From Marinobacter persicus (GTDB lineage Bacteria > Pseudomonadota > Gammaproteobacteria > Pseudomonadales > Oleiphilaceae), in assembly GCF_900114155.1 (NCBI RefSeq), contig NZ_FOSC01000001.1, positions 62,001 through 126,000 of the forward strand: a stretch of 64,000 nt of DNA, given 5' to 3'. Under the pieces are notes generated by a model. That model had not been told where the DNA came from. It did no database searches and saw only the letters and a program-made list of their open reading frames with translations. The position numbers and the translations under genes are program-made. Each line of letters begins with the position of its first letter. The first letter of the stretch is position 1. Positions 37,736-47,816 of this stretch are shown piece by piece.

Positions 37736-40048
37736 TCAGAAGCTCTGGCCCAGCGAGAACTGGAATACCTGGGTATCGTCACCGGACTGGTCATTCAGAG
37801 GCTGCGCCAGACTGAAAGCCAGCGGACCCACGGCGGTAATCCACTGGAAGCTGACGCCGGCAGAGGCGCGCAGTTCGCCAAGTTCCGGATCATAGCCCCG
37901 GGAATCATCAAACACCTGGCCGGCATCGACAAACAGCGAAGTACGCATGGACCGGGTATCGCCGGCAAACGGTGTGGGGACAATCAGCTCCAGGCCGGCC
38001 TCGGTCAGCAGGTTACCACCGAACGGATCTTCGTCATTATCGTAGGGGCTGACAACGGTGTTACCCAGCGAGTTGGCCTCATACCCACGAACAGAGCCAA
38101 AGCCACCGGCATAGTAGTGCTCGAAGAAAGGCATCTGCTCCCGGTCACCGTAACCGTCGCCGTAACCAATTTCACCCCGGGCACGTATCACCCACCGATT
38201 GCTCTCAGTCAACGGGAAGTAGTAGTTGGTCTTGTAGCTGGCCTTGTAGAAGGTCAGATCACTACCCGGCACCGCCACATCCAGAGACAGGGAGTGGCTG
38301 TAACCATCCGTTGGCAACACACCCCGGTTCAGGGTGCTGCGTCGCCAACTGCCAAACACAAAGTAATTGAGGAAGGAGTCGCCTTCATCATCCATAAAGT
38401 CGAGAACTTCCGTCGACGTGTAGCGACCATCCTTGACATTTGACTGCGTCAGCCCGACCCCGAAATTCAACCGGGTAATGGAATCTGTCGGATACCCGAA
38501 CGTTAGCCGCGCGCCGTATTCATCCAGCAGATAGGACGAAATATCCTCTTCATCATAATCGGTTTCCCGGCCAAACACGCTGAAGCCCCGGCTCACGCCA
38601 TCCACCGTGTAATACGGGTCGGAATAGGAAATATTGGCGCTCTTTACCGATTCACTGACGTTTACGCCAAACGAGGCGCGCTTGCCGGTTCCGAAGAAGT
38701 TGTTTTCAGAAACGGAGGCGCCGAGGATCACACCGGAACTCTGTGAGAAACCAACGGATGCCGACAGGCTGCCGGTCGGCTGCTCCGTGACACTGTAATT
38801 CACATCCACCAGATCATCGGTACCGGGCACCGGCACGGTGTCCACATCCACGGTCTGGAAGAAGCCCAGCCGATCAAGGCGGGTCTTGGAGAATTCAATA
38901 CGATCAGTGGAGGCCACGCCGCCTTCCATCTGAGTCATTTCCTGGCGCAGCACTTCATCCTTGGTGGACACGTTGCCTTCAAAGTTGATACGGCGAACAT
39001 ACGCCCGCTTGCCCGGCTCGACATAGAAGGTGACGGCCGCAGTGTTGTCGCCGTCCGGCTCGGGTACGGCATTCACATTGGCAAACGCATAGCCTTCCCG
39101 TCCCAGGCGGTACGACAGGGATTCGGCAATATTGGTGGCCTTGGAGCGGGAGAAAACATCGCCTTCTTTCAGGGTTATCAGCTCACGCAGCTCCTCTTCC
39201 TCGACAATCAGGTCACCCCGCAGGCGGATATCAGAGACCGTGTATTGCTCTCCCTCTTCCAGGGAAACGGCAATAAACACCTGCTGTTTGTCCGGTGAAA
39301 TGGAGACCTGACTGGAGGCCACGCTGAAATCCAGATAGCCCCGGTCCAGATAGAAGGAACGCAGGGTTTCCAGATCCCCGCTCAGTTTTTCCCGCGCGTA
39401 CTTGTCTTTGTTGGTCAGTGAGTTCCACCAACTGCTGGTACGCAGTTCAAAGAGTTCGATCAACTCGTCGTCGCTGAAATCCTCATTGCCGACAATGTTG
39501 ATATGCTGAATAGCGGCAACGGACCCTTCGTTGATGTCCAGACGGATGGCAACGCGGTTTTGCGGCAGCTCTTCCGCCGTGGCCTTCACCCGGGCATTGT
39601 AACGGCCCTGGCCAATATAGGAGCGAAGGATCTCAAGCTCCAGACGCTCCAGAGTGGCGCGCTGGAATACCTGACCCTCTTCCAGGCCGGCACCGGCCAG
39701 CGCATCCATCAGCATCTCGGTTTCGATATTCTCGTTACCGTCGATCTCAATAGAGGAAATGGAAGGCCTTTCCTTTACCGTCAGAATCAGCACGCCGCCG
39801 TCGCGACTGGCCTGCACATCGGTAAACATGCCACTTCGAAACAGTTCCTTGATCGCGTCCGCCAGTTCCGCCTCATCAATCTGTTCACCGATGTTGACCG
39901 GGAAAGCGGCAAACACAGAACCTGCCGAGACCCTCTGAAGGCCTTCCACTTCGATATCCGCGACCGTGAATTCATCTGCCATCGCCGACTGGGTACCGGT
40001 GGTACCGATCGCGAGGCCAACAGCTACAGCTAGAAGGGAACGTCTCAT
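37736..40048 (-). CDS. bamA: Outer-membrane assembly factor BamA
   Basis: 770 residues. A signal peptide is followed by five POTRA domains (about 25-420; the first begins FTVADIEVEGLQRVSAGSVFAAFPV) and a 16-strand barrel ending GDDTQVFQFSLGQSF with the C-terminal Phe. The lid-loop motif VRGYE is present (GGFGSVRGYEANSLG). It is the essential insertase for outer-membrane beta-barrels. It sits between rseP and skp, the usual gammaproteobacterial order. Confidence 0.97.
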   Translation of the reverse strand: MRRSLLAVAVGLAIGTTGTQSAMADEFTVADIEVEGLQRVSAGSVFAAFPVNIGEQIDEAELADAIKELFRSGMFTDVQASRDGGVLILTVKERPSISSIEIDGNENIETEMLMDALAGAGLEEGQVFQRATLERLELEILRSYIGQGRYNARVKATAEELPQNRVAIRLDINEGSVAAIQHINIVGNEDFSDDELIELFELRTSSWWNSLTNKDKYAREKLSGDLETLRSFYLDRGYLDFSVASSQVSISPDKQQVFIAVSLEEGEQYTVSDIRLRGDLIVEEEELRELITLKEGDVFSRSKATNIAESLSYRLGREGYAFANVNAVPEPDGDNTAAVTFYVEPGKRAYVRRINFEGNVSTKDEVLRQEMTQMEGGVASTDRIEFSKTRLDRLGFFQTVDVDTVPVPGTDDLVDVNYSVTEQPTGSLSASVGFSQSSGVILGASVSENNFFGTGKRASFGVNVSESVKSANISYSDPYYTVDGVSRGFSVFGRETDYDEEDISSYLLDEYGARLTFGYPTDSITRLNFGVGLTQSNVKDGRYTSTEVLDFMDDEGDSFLNYFVFGSWRRSTLNRGVLPTDGYSHSLSLDVAVPGSDLTFYKASYKTNYYFPLTESNRWVIRARGEIGYGDGYGDREQMPFFEHYYAGGFGSVRGYEANSLGNTVVSPYDNDEDPFGGNLLTEAGLELIVPTPFAGDTRSMRTSLFVDAGQVFDDSRGYDPELGELRASAGVSFQWITAVGPLAFSLAQPLNDQSGDDTQVFQFSLGQSF

Positions 40049-40091
40049 TCAGTTTTCGCCTGGTTAATATGCGGTAAAGGGCTCGCAATTC

Positions 40092-41441
40092 TCACAACCG
40101 CATCAGGTCGTTGTAAAGAGCAAACACCATTAAAGTCAGTATCAAAGCCATACCAATTCGTAATCCAAGGGCCTGAGCCTGCTCGGATAACGGCTTGCGG
40201 CGAATGGCTTCGATTGTGTAATAAACAATATGGCCGCCGTCCAGCACCGGCACCGGCAGCAGGTTCAGCACCCCAAGACTCACACTCAGGTAAGCAAGGA
40301 AGCTGATAAAATCCTCGAAACCGGAGCTTACGCTGGCCTCGGCCACCCGGGCAATAGTGATTGGCCCGCTCAGGTTGGTGGGGGACAGCAGCCCAGTCAC
40401 CATTTTCTGGATGGCGACCAATGTCAGCCGGGTATCGGCCCAGGTCTCGGAAACGGCATTGGGAACAGCCTGCAGCGGACCATAGCGCACTTCACGCAGC
40501 GCTTCATCCGGCCAGGAAATAGCCGCCACACCGGCACCCACGAAACCGATCTCCTCGCCCTGCTCGGTGGTTTTGGACGCAGGACGAATCGTCAGTTGAC
40601 GGGTTTCACCGTTACGTTCAACCGTGAGCGCCAGTGTCTTTTCAGGTGAGCCCCGAATGTGTTCAACCAGTGCAAACCAGTCCGGTACCGGCTCGTTGTT
40701 CACCGCAACGATCCGATCGCCTTCCTTCAGGCCAGCCGCTTTGGCGCGGCCATCGTCGGTAATCTGCCCCAGTACCGCCGGCACATCCGGACGCCAGGGC
40801 GTAATGCCAAACTCGGTCAGGGGGTCGGGCGTATCATCGCTCAGCCGCCAGCCGCCAAGATTGCCGGCCAACGAACTGTGACTGCCGTCCCGGGAGACTT
40901 CAAGCTCAACACGCCCCTGTTCGCCCGCGCGCTCCAGCAGGCGCATGCTGACATCCCGCCAGGAGTCCACCTGGCGGCCATCAATGGCATGCAACTCCAT
41001 GCCCTCGCGCAGCCCTACCCTCTCGGCCACGCTGTCCGGCTCTACCGAGCCGACAATAGGTGCCACAGAGGTCACCCCCACCACACTCAGCAGCCAGTAG
41101 GCGGCGATGGCAAACAGAAAGTTGGCCACGGGCCCGGCGGCGGCGATGGCGATGCGCTGCCCAGGCGACTTGGAGGTAAAGGCCTGGTCCCTGAGCTCGT
41201 CGGGAACCGGGCCTTCACGCTCATCCAGCATTTTCACGTAACCGCCCAGGGGAATCGCGGCTATCGCATACTCGGTGCCGTGGCGGTCATACCAGGAAAA
41301 CAGGGGTTTGCCAAAGCCAACGGAGAAGCGCAGCACTTTCACGCCAAACCGGCGAGCTACCCAGAAGTGCCCGAATTCGTGCAGGGTAACCAGAATGCCC
41401 AAGGTCAGGGCCAGTGCCAGAACGGTTTGAAGCAGCTGCAT
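40092..41441 (-). CDS. rseP: Site-2 intramembrane zinc protease RseP
   Basis: 449 residues. The zinc motif HEFGH lies in the first membrane helix (residues 21-25), and NLLPVPVLDGGHI supplies the third ligand near the C-terminus. Two tandem PDZ domains lie in the periplasm. RseP cuts the anti-sigmaE factor after DegS and also clears signal-peptide remnants. The ATG at 41441 is chosen as the natural start; the frame continues to 41525 but would overlap dxr and disrupt the N-terminal helix. The ribosome site is weak. Confidence 0.94.
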   Translation of the reverse strand: MQLLQTVLALALTLGILVTLHEFGHFWVARRFGVKVLRFSVGFGKPLFSWYDRHGTEYAIAAIPLGGYVKMLDEREGPVPDELRDQAFTSKSPGQRIAIAAAGPVANFLFAIAAYWLLSVVGVTSVAPIVGSVEPDSVAERVGLREGMELHAIDGRQVDSWRDVSMRLLERAGEQGRVELEVSRDGSHSSLAGNLGGWRLSDDTPDPLTEFGITPWRPDVPAVLGQITDDGRAKAAGLKEGDRIVAVNNEPVPDWFALVEHIRGSPEKTLALTVERNGETRQLTIRPASKTTEQGEEIGFVGAGVAAISWPDEALREVRYGPLQAVPNAVSETWADTRLTLVAIQKMVTGLLSPTNLSGPITIARVAEASVSSGFEDFISFLAYLSVSLGVLNLLPVPVLDGGHIVYYTIEAIRRKPLSEQAQALGLRIGMALILTLMVFALYNDLMRL

Positions 41442-41469
41442 ACAGGGTCGGTTTAACGCCTCGGCTCGG

Positions 41470-42654
41470 TCAGCAAGAAGACAACAGTGCCCGGGCAACG
41501 TCCCGGGCCTCTGAATCCTTGGCAAAAATCGTATCGAAACTGTCCGCCGGAGCGACTGCTACCGACAACAGGGTTTTCTCTATGATAACGGGGATATCGG
41601 CAAAGCACAGCCCACCATCGAGAAATGCCGCAACCGCCATTTCATTCGCCGCATTCAGCACCGCCGGAGCGGTTCCGCCGGCCGCAAACGCCTCGGCTGC
41701 CAGCCGGAGACAGGGAAAGCGCGCAAGGTCCGGGCGCTCGAAATGGAAGCGGCCAATGGCAAACAGGTCCAGTGGTGCCACGCCGGCGTCAATGCGTTCG
41801 GGCCATGCCAGGCCATTGGCAATCGGGGTGCGCATGTCCGGGCTGCCCATTTGGGCAAGTACGGACCCGTCGGCGTATTCCACCATGGAGTGAATAATGC
41901 TTTCGGGATGAACATGAACCTCGACCGAGGCAGGCGTGGTATTGAACAGCCAGCATGCTTCAATCAGCTCAAGGCCCTTGTTCATCAAGGTGGCGGAATC
42001 CACCGAGATTTTCCGGCCCATGGACCAGTTGGGGTGGGCGCAGGCCTGGGCCGGCGTCACGTCCCGCAGTTTATCCGCCGCCAGTTCACGGAACGGACCG
42101 CCGGACGCCGTCAGCAGAATTCGGGTAATGCCGGCGCCGGCGGGGTCGCGGACCTTGTCGGCGGGCATGCACTGGAAAATGGCGTTGTGTTCGGAATCAA
42201 TGGGCAGCAGTTCGGCACCGGATTCCGCCACCGCATCCATGAACAACTGTCCGGACATCACCAGCGCTTCCTTGTTGGCTAGCAACACCCGCTTGCCGGC
42301 TCGCACGGCGGCCAGGGTGGGCACAAGGCCGGCCGCACCAACAATGGCGGCCATCACGGTGCTGCAGGCCTCGTCCGAGGCCACTTGTACCAGGCCTGAT
42401 TCTCCGGCAAGCACCTGTGTGGCCGGAAAGTCCGCAAGCAGAGCTTGCAGTTCGGCAGCGGCCTTTTCATCGGCCATCACCGCATAGGCCGGCGCAAATT
42501 CCCGGCAAAGCGCTGCCAGCTCGCTGGCCTTCGTGCCTGCCGTGAGCGCGTACACAGAAAACCGATCCGGGTGGCGGCGAACCACATCCAGCGTACTCAG
42601 GCCAATTGAGCCGGTCGCTCCCAGAACCGTCAAGTGACGACGACCGACCATCAT
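41470..42654 (-). CDS. dxr: 1-deoxy-D-xylulose-5-phosphate reductoisomerase
   Basis: 394 residues. The NADPH-binding start [19 protein letters not shown], the substrate region [25 protein letters not shown], and TASGGPFR are all DXR signatures. It makes MEP, the second step of non-mevalonate isoprenoid synthesis, feeding the undecaprenyl pathway encoded by uppS nearby. Two ATG codons in tandem (42654, 42651) overlap the cdsA stop. Confidence 0.96.
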   Translation of the reverse strand: MMVGRRHLTVLGATGSIGLSTLDVVRRHPDRFSVYALTAGTKASELAALCREFAPAYAVMADEKAAAELQALLADFPATQVLAGESGLVQVASDEACSTVMAAIVGAAGLVPTLAAVRAGKRVLLANKEALVMSGQLFMDAVAESGAELLPIDSEHNAIFQCMPADKVRDPAGAGITRILLTASGGPFRELAADKLRDVTPAQACAHPNWSMGRKISVDSATLMNKGLELIEACWLFNTTPASVEVHVHPESIIHSMVEYADGSVLAQMGSPDMRTPIANGLAWPERIDAGVAPLDLFAIGRFHFERPDLARFPCLRLAAEAFAAGGTAPAVLNAANEMAVAAFLDGGLCFADIPVIIEKTLLSVAVAPADSFDTIFAKDSEARDVARALLSSC

Positions 42655-43487
42655 GAACCTGCCACCAACCAACCCAGCAGCGTCAGCAGCAGGGCAAAGA
42701 CCGGTATGGCCGCCGTCAGGCTGTCCACCCGATCCATAATGCCACCATGGCCAGGCAGCAATTGACTGCTGTCTTTAATACCGCGAAAACGTTTCATCAT
42801 GCTTTCAAGCAGATCACCGAGTACGGACACAAAACCGGTTACCACACTGGCCAGCATCAGCAGCAGGGCTTCGAATACACTGGCCGAGGCCAGGGCGCTG
42901 GCTGCAACAGCAAGCACCAGAACGGCGACCAGACCACCCCACACCCCGGCCCAGGACTTACCCGGGCTGACCCGGGGAGCGAGTTTGGCTTTACCAAACG
43001 CCCGGCCGGCAAAATAGGCGCCGATATCGGCCACCCAAACCACGAAGAAGATGTAGAGAATGGCCAGCAGGCTGTTGCTCACCTCCCCAAACTGCAGTGT
43101 ACCGGTGCGCAAATGATTCAGTCCGACCCAGGCAGGCACCAGCACAAACACACCCATCAGCGCCCGGACCGGCACCGCCCCCCAGGCTCCGGAGCCGGCC
43201 GGATAGCGACACACCAGGGTAAAACATACCAACCACCAGAGCACTGACAACCACAAGACTTCTGTCGCCGGTGCCTGACGCAGGGCGAACAGCAGGCCGG
43301 CAAATGCCAGCGCATACAGGACACGTCCCGGCTGCCCCTCAATACCTGACATATTGGCCCATTCCCAGGCCCCCAGGGTAATAATCGCGCCAGTGAACAG
43401 GGCAAATCCCAGTGGCGGCAAAAAGAAAATGCCGCCAATGGCAATGGGGGCAAGAACAAGCGCGGTGATAATTCGGGTTTTCAGCAC
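42651..43487 (-). CDS. cdsA: Phosphatidate cytidylyltransferase
   Basis: 278 residues with about eight membrane helices and the CdsA signature [13 protein letters not shown] plus [37 protein letters not shown]. It makes CDP-diacylglycerol, the precursor of all phospholipids. A GTG start is used at 43487. It lies 21 bases after uppS and overlaps dxr. Confidence 0.95.
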   Translation of the reverse strand: MLKTRIITALVLAPIAIGGIFFLPPLGFALFTGAIITLGAWEWANMSGIEGQPGRVLYALAFAGLLFALRQAPATEVLWLSVLWWLVCFTLVCRYPAGSGAWGAVPVRALMGVFVLVPAWVGLNHLRTGTLQFGEVSNSLLAILYIFFVVWVADIGAYFAGRAFGKAKLAPRVSPGKSWAGVWGGLVAVLVLAVAASALASASVFEALLLMLASVVTGFVSVLGDLLESMMKRFRGIKDSSQLLPGHGGIMDRVDSLTAAIPVFALLLTLLGWLVAGS

Positions 43488-43508
43488 GGCATTGGTCGCT
43501 TTATCGCG

Positions 43509-44279
43509 TTATTTTTTTGTGGAGCGGGCAGCAATCTGGTCGTCCGTCTGGCCAAAACGACGCTTACGACCGGCGTAGACCGTCAGGGCCTCACGCATTT
43601 GCTCCGCCTTGAAGTCTGGCCAGAACACACCGGGGAAATAGAACTCGGTATAGGCAAGGTGCCAGAGCAGGAAATTACTGATGCGCTGCTCACCGGCGGT
43701 GCGAACCAGCAAGTCAGGCATGGGAAGGTCGCCAATGCTCAGGTGCTGCTGGATCAGCTCTTCGGTGATGTCAGCAGGCTGCAATTCACCGGCCGCCACT
43801 TTTTCCGCCAGCCGCTGGTTTGCCTGGGTCAGATCCCAGCGGCCGCCGTAATTGGCGGCAATGACCAGGGTCAGGCCGGTATTATCAGCCGTCAGTTCCT
43901 CGGCCTTCTGCATGTGCTTCTGGATGGCCTGACTGAACGCAGAGCGGTCCCCGATCATGCGCAGGCGGATATTGTTTCGATGCAGCTTGCGCACCTCCCG
44001 CTCCAGAGCGAACAGGAACAGACGCATCAGGGCCGAGACTTCGTCTTTGGGCCGGCGCCAGTTCTCGCTGGAAAAGGCAAACAGCGTCAACACCTCGACG
44101 CCTTCCCGGGCGCAGGTCTCCACCACCGCTTTAACGGCATCCACCCCGGCTTTGTGACCGGCCACGCCGGTCAGACCGTGCTCCTTAGCCCAGCGGTTAT
44201 TGCCATCCATGATAATGGCCACGTGCCTCGGAATCTTGCCCGCTTCCAGCGGAATGTCTGCGCTTACTGGTTCTGTCAT
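43509..44279 (-). CDS. uppS: Undecaprenyl diphosphate synthase
   Basis: 256 residues of cis-prenyltransferase: IPRHVAIIMDGNNRWAKEHGL (catalytic Asp and substrate loop), GHKAGVDAVK, TLFAFSSENWRRP, and the C-terminal DLLVRTAGEQRISNFLLWHLAYTEFYF. It makes the C55 carrier for peptidoglycan and O-antigen. A small GC hairpin (GGCAGG/CCTGCC) lies in the 64-base gap from frr. Confidence 0.96.
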   Translation of the reverse strand: MTEPVSADIPLEAGKIPRHVAIIMDGNNRWAKEHGLTGVAGHKAGVDAVKAVVETCAREGVEVLTLFAFSSENWRRPKDEVSALMRLFLFALEREVRKLHRNNIRLRMIGDRSAFSQAIQKHMQKAEELTADNTGLTLVIAANYGGRWDLTQANQRLAEKVAAGELQPADITEELIQQHLSIGDLPMPDLLVRTAGEQRISNFLLWHLAYTEFYFPGVFWPDFKAEQMREALTVYAGRKRRFGQTDDQIAARSTKK

Positions 44280-44343
44280 TCAATCCTCGGCGCGGCAGGC
44301 CTTTACCTGCCGTGGGGTTGCACCGGTCAGCCGCAATGGCGGG

Positions 44344-44901
44344 TTACACCGCCATCAGGTCCTCTTCCTTGGCTTTCAGAAGCTTGTCGACTTCGGCGAT
44401 GTGCTTGTCGGTCAGCTTCTGGATCTGGTCTTCCGCCTGACGCTCTTCGTCTTCGGTGATCTCCTTCTCCTTCAGCAGATCCTTGACCATGCTGTTGGCA
44501 TCGCGGCGGGCATTACGGATGGAAACCCGCGCATGCTCGGCATCCGCTTTCGCCTGTTTGACCATTTCCCGGCGGGTGTCCTCGGTCAGCATCGGCATGG
44601 GAACACGGATGATGTCACCGTTGGTGGCCGGATTCAGCCCCAGATCCGAGCTCATGATGGCCTTCTCAATGGTAGGCACCAGGTTCTTTTCCCAGGGTGC
44701 AACAGCCAGGGTGCGGTTGTCTTCCACGGTAATGCCGGCCACCTGTTTAAGCGGCGTGGGCTGACCGTAGTAACTGACCATCACACTGTCCAGAATAGCC
44801 GGGTGGGCGCGGCCGGTGCGAATCTTGTTGAAGGCGTGGTGCAAAGAGTCCAGGCCTTTCTGCATTTTCTTTTCCGCGTCTTTCTTGATGTCTTCAATCA
44901 C
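44344..44901 (-). CDS. frr: Ribosome recycling factor
   Basis: 185 residues. It contains HAFNKIRTGRAHPAILDSVMVSYYG, TPLKQVAGITVEDNRTLAV, the PMPMLTEDTRREMVKQAK segment, and VRNARR-like VSIRNARRDANSMVKDLLK. With EF-G it splits post-termination ribosomes. GTG start with GAGG 8 bases upstream. It lies 19 bases after pyrH. Confidence 0.96.
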   Translation of the reverse strand: MIEDIKKDAEKKMQKGLDSLHHAFNKIRTGRAHPAILDSVMVSYYGQPTPLKQVAGITVEDNRTLAVAPWEKNLVPTIEKAIMSSDLGLNPATNGDIIRVPMPMLTEDTRREMVKQAKADAEHARVSIRNARRDANSMVKDLLKEKEITEDEERQAEDQIQKLTDKHIAEVDKLLKAKEEDLMAV

Positions 44902-44920
44902 GTCAGCGTCCTCGATAAAG

Positions 44921-45649
44921 TTATTCGATCAATGTGCCTTCTTTTTCGCCGGTCACAATGCGGGTCAGCACGCCCGGGCGGTTCATATCGAACACGCGCA
45001 ACGGCATGCCATGGTCCCGGGCCAGGCAGATGGCGGTCAAATCCATGACGCCCAGCTTTTTGTCCAGCACCTCGTCATAGGTCAAATAATCGTACTTGAC
45101 CGCCGTCGGGTCCAGATTCGGATCAGCGGAGTATACGCCATCAACCTTGGTCGCCTTGAGCACCGCATCGGCCTCGATTTCAATACCTCGAAGGCAAGCG
45201 GCAGAATCGGTGGTGAAGAACGGGTTGCCGGTACCGGCGCTGAAGATAACCACGTCGCCTTCTTTCAGATCACGTACGGCGCGGCGGCGGTCGTAGTGCT
45301 CAACAATACCGCTCATGGGGATGGCAGACATCACGCGGGTACGAATGTTGGAGCGCTCAAGGGCATCACGCATGGCCAGGCCGTTCATCACGGTCGCCAG
45401 CATACCCATGTGATCGCCGGTTACCCGGTCCAGACCAGCGGCGTTCAGCGCTGCACCCCGGAACAGGTTGCCACCGCCAATCACCAGTGCAACCTGTACA
45501 CCAATGCCAATGAGCGCACCGATTTCCAGGGCCATGCGATCAAGAACCTTGGGATCAATACCGAATTCGTGCTCCCCGACCAGGGCTTCGCCACTGAGCT
45601 TTAGCAGAACACGCTTGTATCTGGGCTGGTTTTTCGAAGATGTCGGCAT
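44921..45649 (-). CDS. pyrH: Uridylate kinase
   Basis: 242 residues of the amino-acid-kinase fold: [47 protein letters not shown] and [22 protein letters not shown]. It phosphorylates UMP and is the hexameric bacterial form. It is preceded by a 177-base structured gap from tsf that may carry an attenuator. Confidence 0.97.
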   Translation of the reverse strand: MPTSSKNQPRYKRVLLKLSGEALVGEHEFGIDPKVLDRMALEIGALIGIGVQVALVIGGGNLFRGAALNAAGLDRVTGDHMGMLATVMNGLAMRDALERSNIRTRVMSAIPMSGIVEHYDRRRAVRDLKEGDVVIFSAGTGNPFFTTDSAACLRGIEIEADAVLKATKVDGVYSADPNLDPTAVKYDYLTYDEVLDKKLGVMDLTAICLARDHGMPLRVFDMNRPGVLTRIVTGEKEGTLIE

Positions 45650-45696
45650 GAAGATCCCCTTTTGTCTGTTAGCTATCCGGCGTCAAAACCTTTGCA

Positions 45697-45782
45697 GGCT
45701 TGTATCTGACATACTCCTCAGACAAAAAAGGGGTATCTCAGATACAAGCCCGCCACGAAAGCCGGTAACCGGCTGACGTGGC
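45697..45782 (-). promoter_or_regulatory. Structured tsf-pyrH intergenic region
   Basis: A perfect 13-base inverted repeat, GGCTTGTATCTGA (45697-45709) with 45738-45750, encloses part of a second symmetry (CAGACAAAAAAGGGG against CCCCTTTTGTCTG near 45657-45669). Next to it, GCCACG/CGTGGC and AGCCGG/CCGGCT form a second hairpin (45752-45782). Read from tsf toward pyrH these give mutually exclusive stems. Attenuation or RNA processing is an inference. Confidence 0.4.
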
Positions 45783-45826
45783 AGACTCGGGTGGCACCAC
45801 CAGGTGATGGCGCCTTTAAAGCGGGA

Positions 45827-46696
45827 TCAGGCTTTGCCAGTACCGGCAGCCGCAGCTACCTCGGCAGCGAAATCCACTTCTTCTTTCTCGATGCCTTCGC
45901 CAACTTCCAGACGAACGAAGCCAACCAGCTCACCGCCAACAGACTTGATCAGTTCGCCCACAGTCTGGTCCGGGTTCTTAACGAACGGCTGCTCAACCAG
46001 GCTGTTTTCCTTCAGGAACTTCTTGATACGGCCGCCCATCATCTTCTCGACGATTTCAGCAGGCTTGCCTTCCATATCCGGCTGGGCCTTGATCACTTCT
46101 TCTTCTTTCTTCAGCTCTTCCTGCGGCATGTCTTCCGGCTTGCCAACACGCGGGTTTACCGCGGCAGCGTGCATGGCCACGTCACGGGCCACTTCCGGAT
46201 CACCAGCAGAGATGGCAACGACACAGGCAATCTTGTTGTTGCTGTGAACGTAGCCGCCGACCACCGGACCTTCAACTTTCACGATGCGACGCACGGTGAT
46301 GTTCTCGCCGATCTTCTGAACCAGCGCTTCACGCTTGGCTTCCAGATCGCTGTCCATCAGCTTGGCCACGTCGGTCTCGCCCTTCTCGAAAGCAACGTCC
46401 AGCACTTCGTTGGCGAAGTTGATGAGGTTTTCATCACGGGCCACGAAATCGGTTTCGGAATTCACTTCCAGAATGTAGCCCACGGTGTTGTCGTCGGAGA
46501 TCTTGACCAGAGACACACCTTCAGCGGCGGTACGGCCAGCCTTCTTGGCGGCTTTCAGACCGGAAGACTTGCGCAGCTCTTCGATTGCCGCGTCAACACT
46601 GCCGTCAGCTTCAACCAGTGCTTTTTTGCACTCCATCATGCCAAGGCCAGTGCGCTCACGCAGCTCTTTGACCATTGCAGCGGTAATTGCAGCCAT
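45827..46696 (-). CDS. tsf: Elongation factor Ts
   Basis: 289 residues. It starts [46 protein letters not shown], the EF-Tu-binding TDFV motif region is [13 protein letters not shown], and the C-terminal module ends with [23 protein letters not shown]. It exchanges nucleotide on EF-Tu. The ATG at 46696 has AGAGGA upstream. It is co-transcribed with rpsB. Confidence 0.97.
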   Translation of the reverse strand: MAAITAAMVKELRERTGLGMMECKKALVEADGSVDAAIEELRKSSGLKAAKKAGRTAAEGVSLVKISDDNTVGYILEVNSETDFVARDENLINFANEVLDVAFEKGETDVAKLMDSDLEAKREALVQKIGENITVRRIVKVEGPVVGGYVHSNNKIACVVAISAGDPEVARDVAMHAAAVNPRVGKPEDMPQEELKKEEEVIKAQPDMEGKPAEIVEKMMGGRIKKFLKENSLVEQPFVKNPDQTVGELIKSVGGELVGFVRLEVGEGIEKEEVDFAAEVAAAAGTGKA

Positions 46697-46735
46697 GTTC
46701 AATCCTCTTAACAGTTCGGTATTCGGGGAAGGAAG

Positions 46736-46761
46736 GCGCGCCGGCAACCCGGCCGGCGCGC
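46736..46761 (-). terminator. GC-rich hairpin between rpsB and tsf
   Basis: A perfect 10-base inverted repeat, GCGCGCCGGC (46736-46745) with GCCGGCGCGC (46752-46761), lies in the 91-base gap. There is no T tract, so it likely acts as a partial attenuator or stability element that sets the S2 to EF-Ts ratio. Confidence 0.5.
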
Positions 46762-46787
46762 TTCACTCATCTGTTGCAGGCCCGGCC

Positions 46788-47540
46788 TTATTCGGCAGCG
46801 GGAGCAGCGCCTTCGGCGTCTTCGCTGACTTCCACAAACTCATCAGCGCCGGCACCAGCGGCCTGGCTGGCTTCGATGCAGGCATCAGCGGCAGCCTTCA
46901 CATAAATCTGGATGGCGCGAATAGCGTCATCGTTGCCCGGAATCACGTAATCAACGCCGTCCGGATCGCTGTTGGTATCAACAACGCCGATAACCGGAAT
47001 GCCCAGCTTGTTGGCTTCCTTGATGGCGATGCGCTCGTGGTCCACGTCGATCACGAACATGGCGTCCGGCAGACCGCCCATATCCTTGATACCACCGATA
47101 GAACGCTCCAGGCGCTCCATTTCACGGGTACGATCCAGGGCTTCTTTCTTGGTCAGCTTGTCGAAAGTACCGTCTTTGCTCTGGGTTTCCAGATCACGGT
47201 AGCGACGGATGGACTGACGAATGGTCTTGTAGTTGGTCAGCATACCGCCCAACCAGCGATGGTTGACGTACGGCTGGCCAGCGCGCAGCGCTTCTTCCTT
47301 GATGATCTTGGCAGCGGAGCGCTTGGTGCCTACGAACAGAATCTTGTTCTTGTTCTCGGCCAGACCCTGAATCACGTTCAGAGCTTCCTGCATGGCCGGA
47401 ACGGTCTGTTCCAGGTTGATGATATGAATCTTGTTGCGGGCGCCGAAAATGTACTTGGACATTTTCGGGTTCCAGTAGCGAGTCTGGTGACCAAAGTGAG
47501 CACCTGCTTTCAGCAGGTCACGCATATTTACCTGAGCCAT
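46788..47540 (-). CDS. rpsB: 30S ribosomal protein S2
   Basis: 250 residues. [46 protein letters not shown] is the S2 start, with [36 protein letters not shown] and [27 protein letters not shown] following, and an acidic Ala/Glu-rich tail. It is the first gene of the translation/envelope run on this strand. Confidence 0.98.
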   Translation of the reverse strand: MAQVNMRDLLKAGAHFGHQTRYWNPKMSKYIFGARNKIHIINLEQTVPAMQEALNVIQGLAENKNKILFVGTKRSAAKIIKEEALRAGQPYVNHRWLGGMLTNYKTIRQSIRRYRDLETQSKDGTFDKLTKKEALDRTREMERLERSIGGIKDMGGLPDAMFVIDVDHERIAIKEANKLGIPVIGVVDTNSDPDGVDYVIPGNDDAIRAIQIYVKAAADACIEASQAAGAGADEFVEVSEDAEGAAPAAE

Positions 47541-47699
47541 GATAGTTACCTTTTTAGCTTCGGGTTAGACCTCCACGCGTCCGATTGCCCCAACCGTTCG
47601 CCCGCCCCGCATCTGCGTTTCTGGCAAGCCCGGCACCCTGGGACAACGTGCTGACACGTGTGTGAATTTGCCGGATTCGTTTCCGGCGGCGCGTTTATA
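47541..47699 (-). promoter_or_regulatory. rpsB leader with possible promoter
   Basis: A 276-base divergent gap separates rpsB and map. On the minus strand a TATAAA (47699-47694) could serve as -10, but the -35 is poor. The roughly 150-base leader is GC-rich and can pair locally. S2 autoregulates through its mRNA leader in gammaproteobacteria, so such a control is plausible here but is not demonstrated by a motif I can name. Confidence 0.25.
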
Positions 47700-47756
47700 C
47701 CACAAAGCACCCTTCAAACGCCATTATTTTTGCCTATGTACTTCAAGAGCGCTTCC

Positions 47757-47785
47757 TTGTACCGGCGCGCTCCGGCCCTTAAAAT
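47757..47785 (+). promoter_or_regulatory. Candidate sigma70 promoter for map-glnD-dapC
   Basis: TTGTAC (47757-47762), a 17-base spacer, then TAAAAT (47780-47785). The predicted start site is about 25 bases before the map ATG. Spacing is ideal and each hexamer has one or two mismatches. Confidence 0.45.
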
Positions 47786-47816
47786 GGAGGTTTGATGCAA
47801 ATCAACAGGAAGCCCG

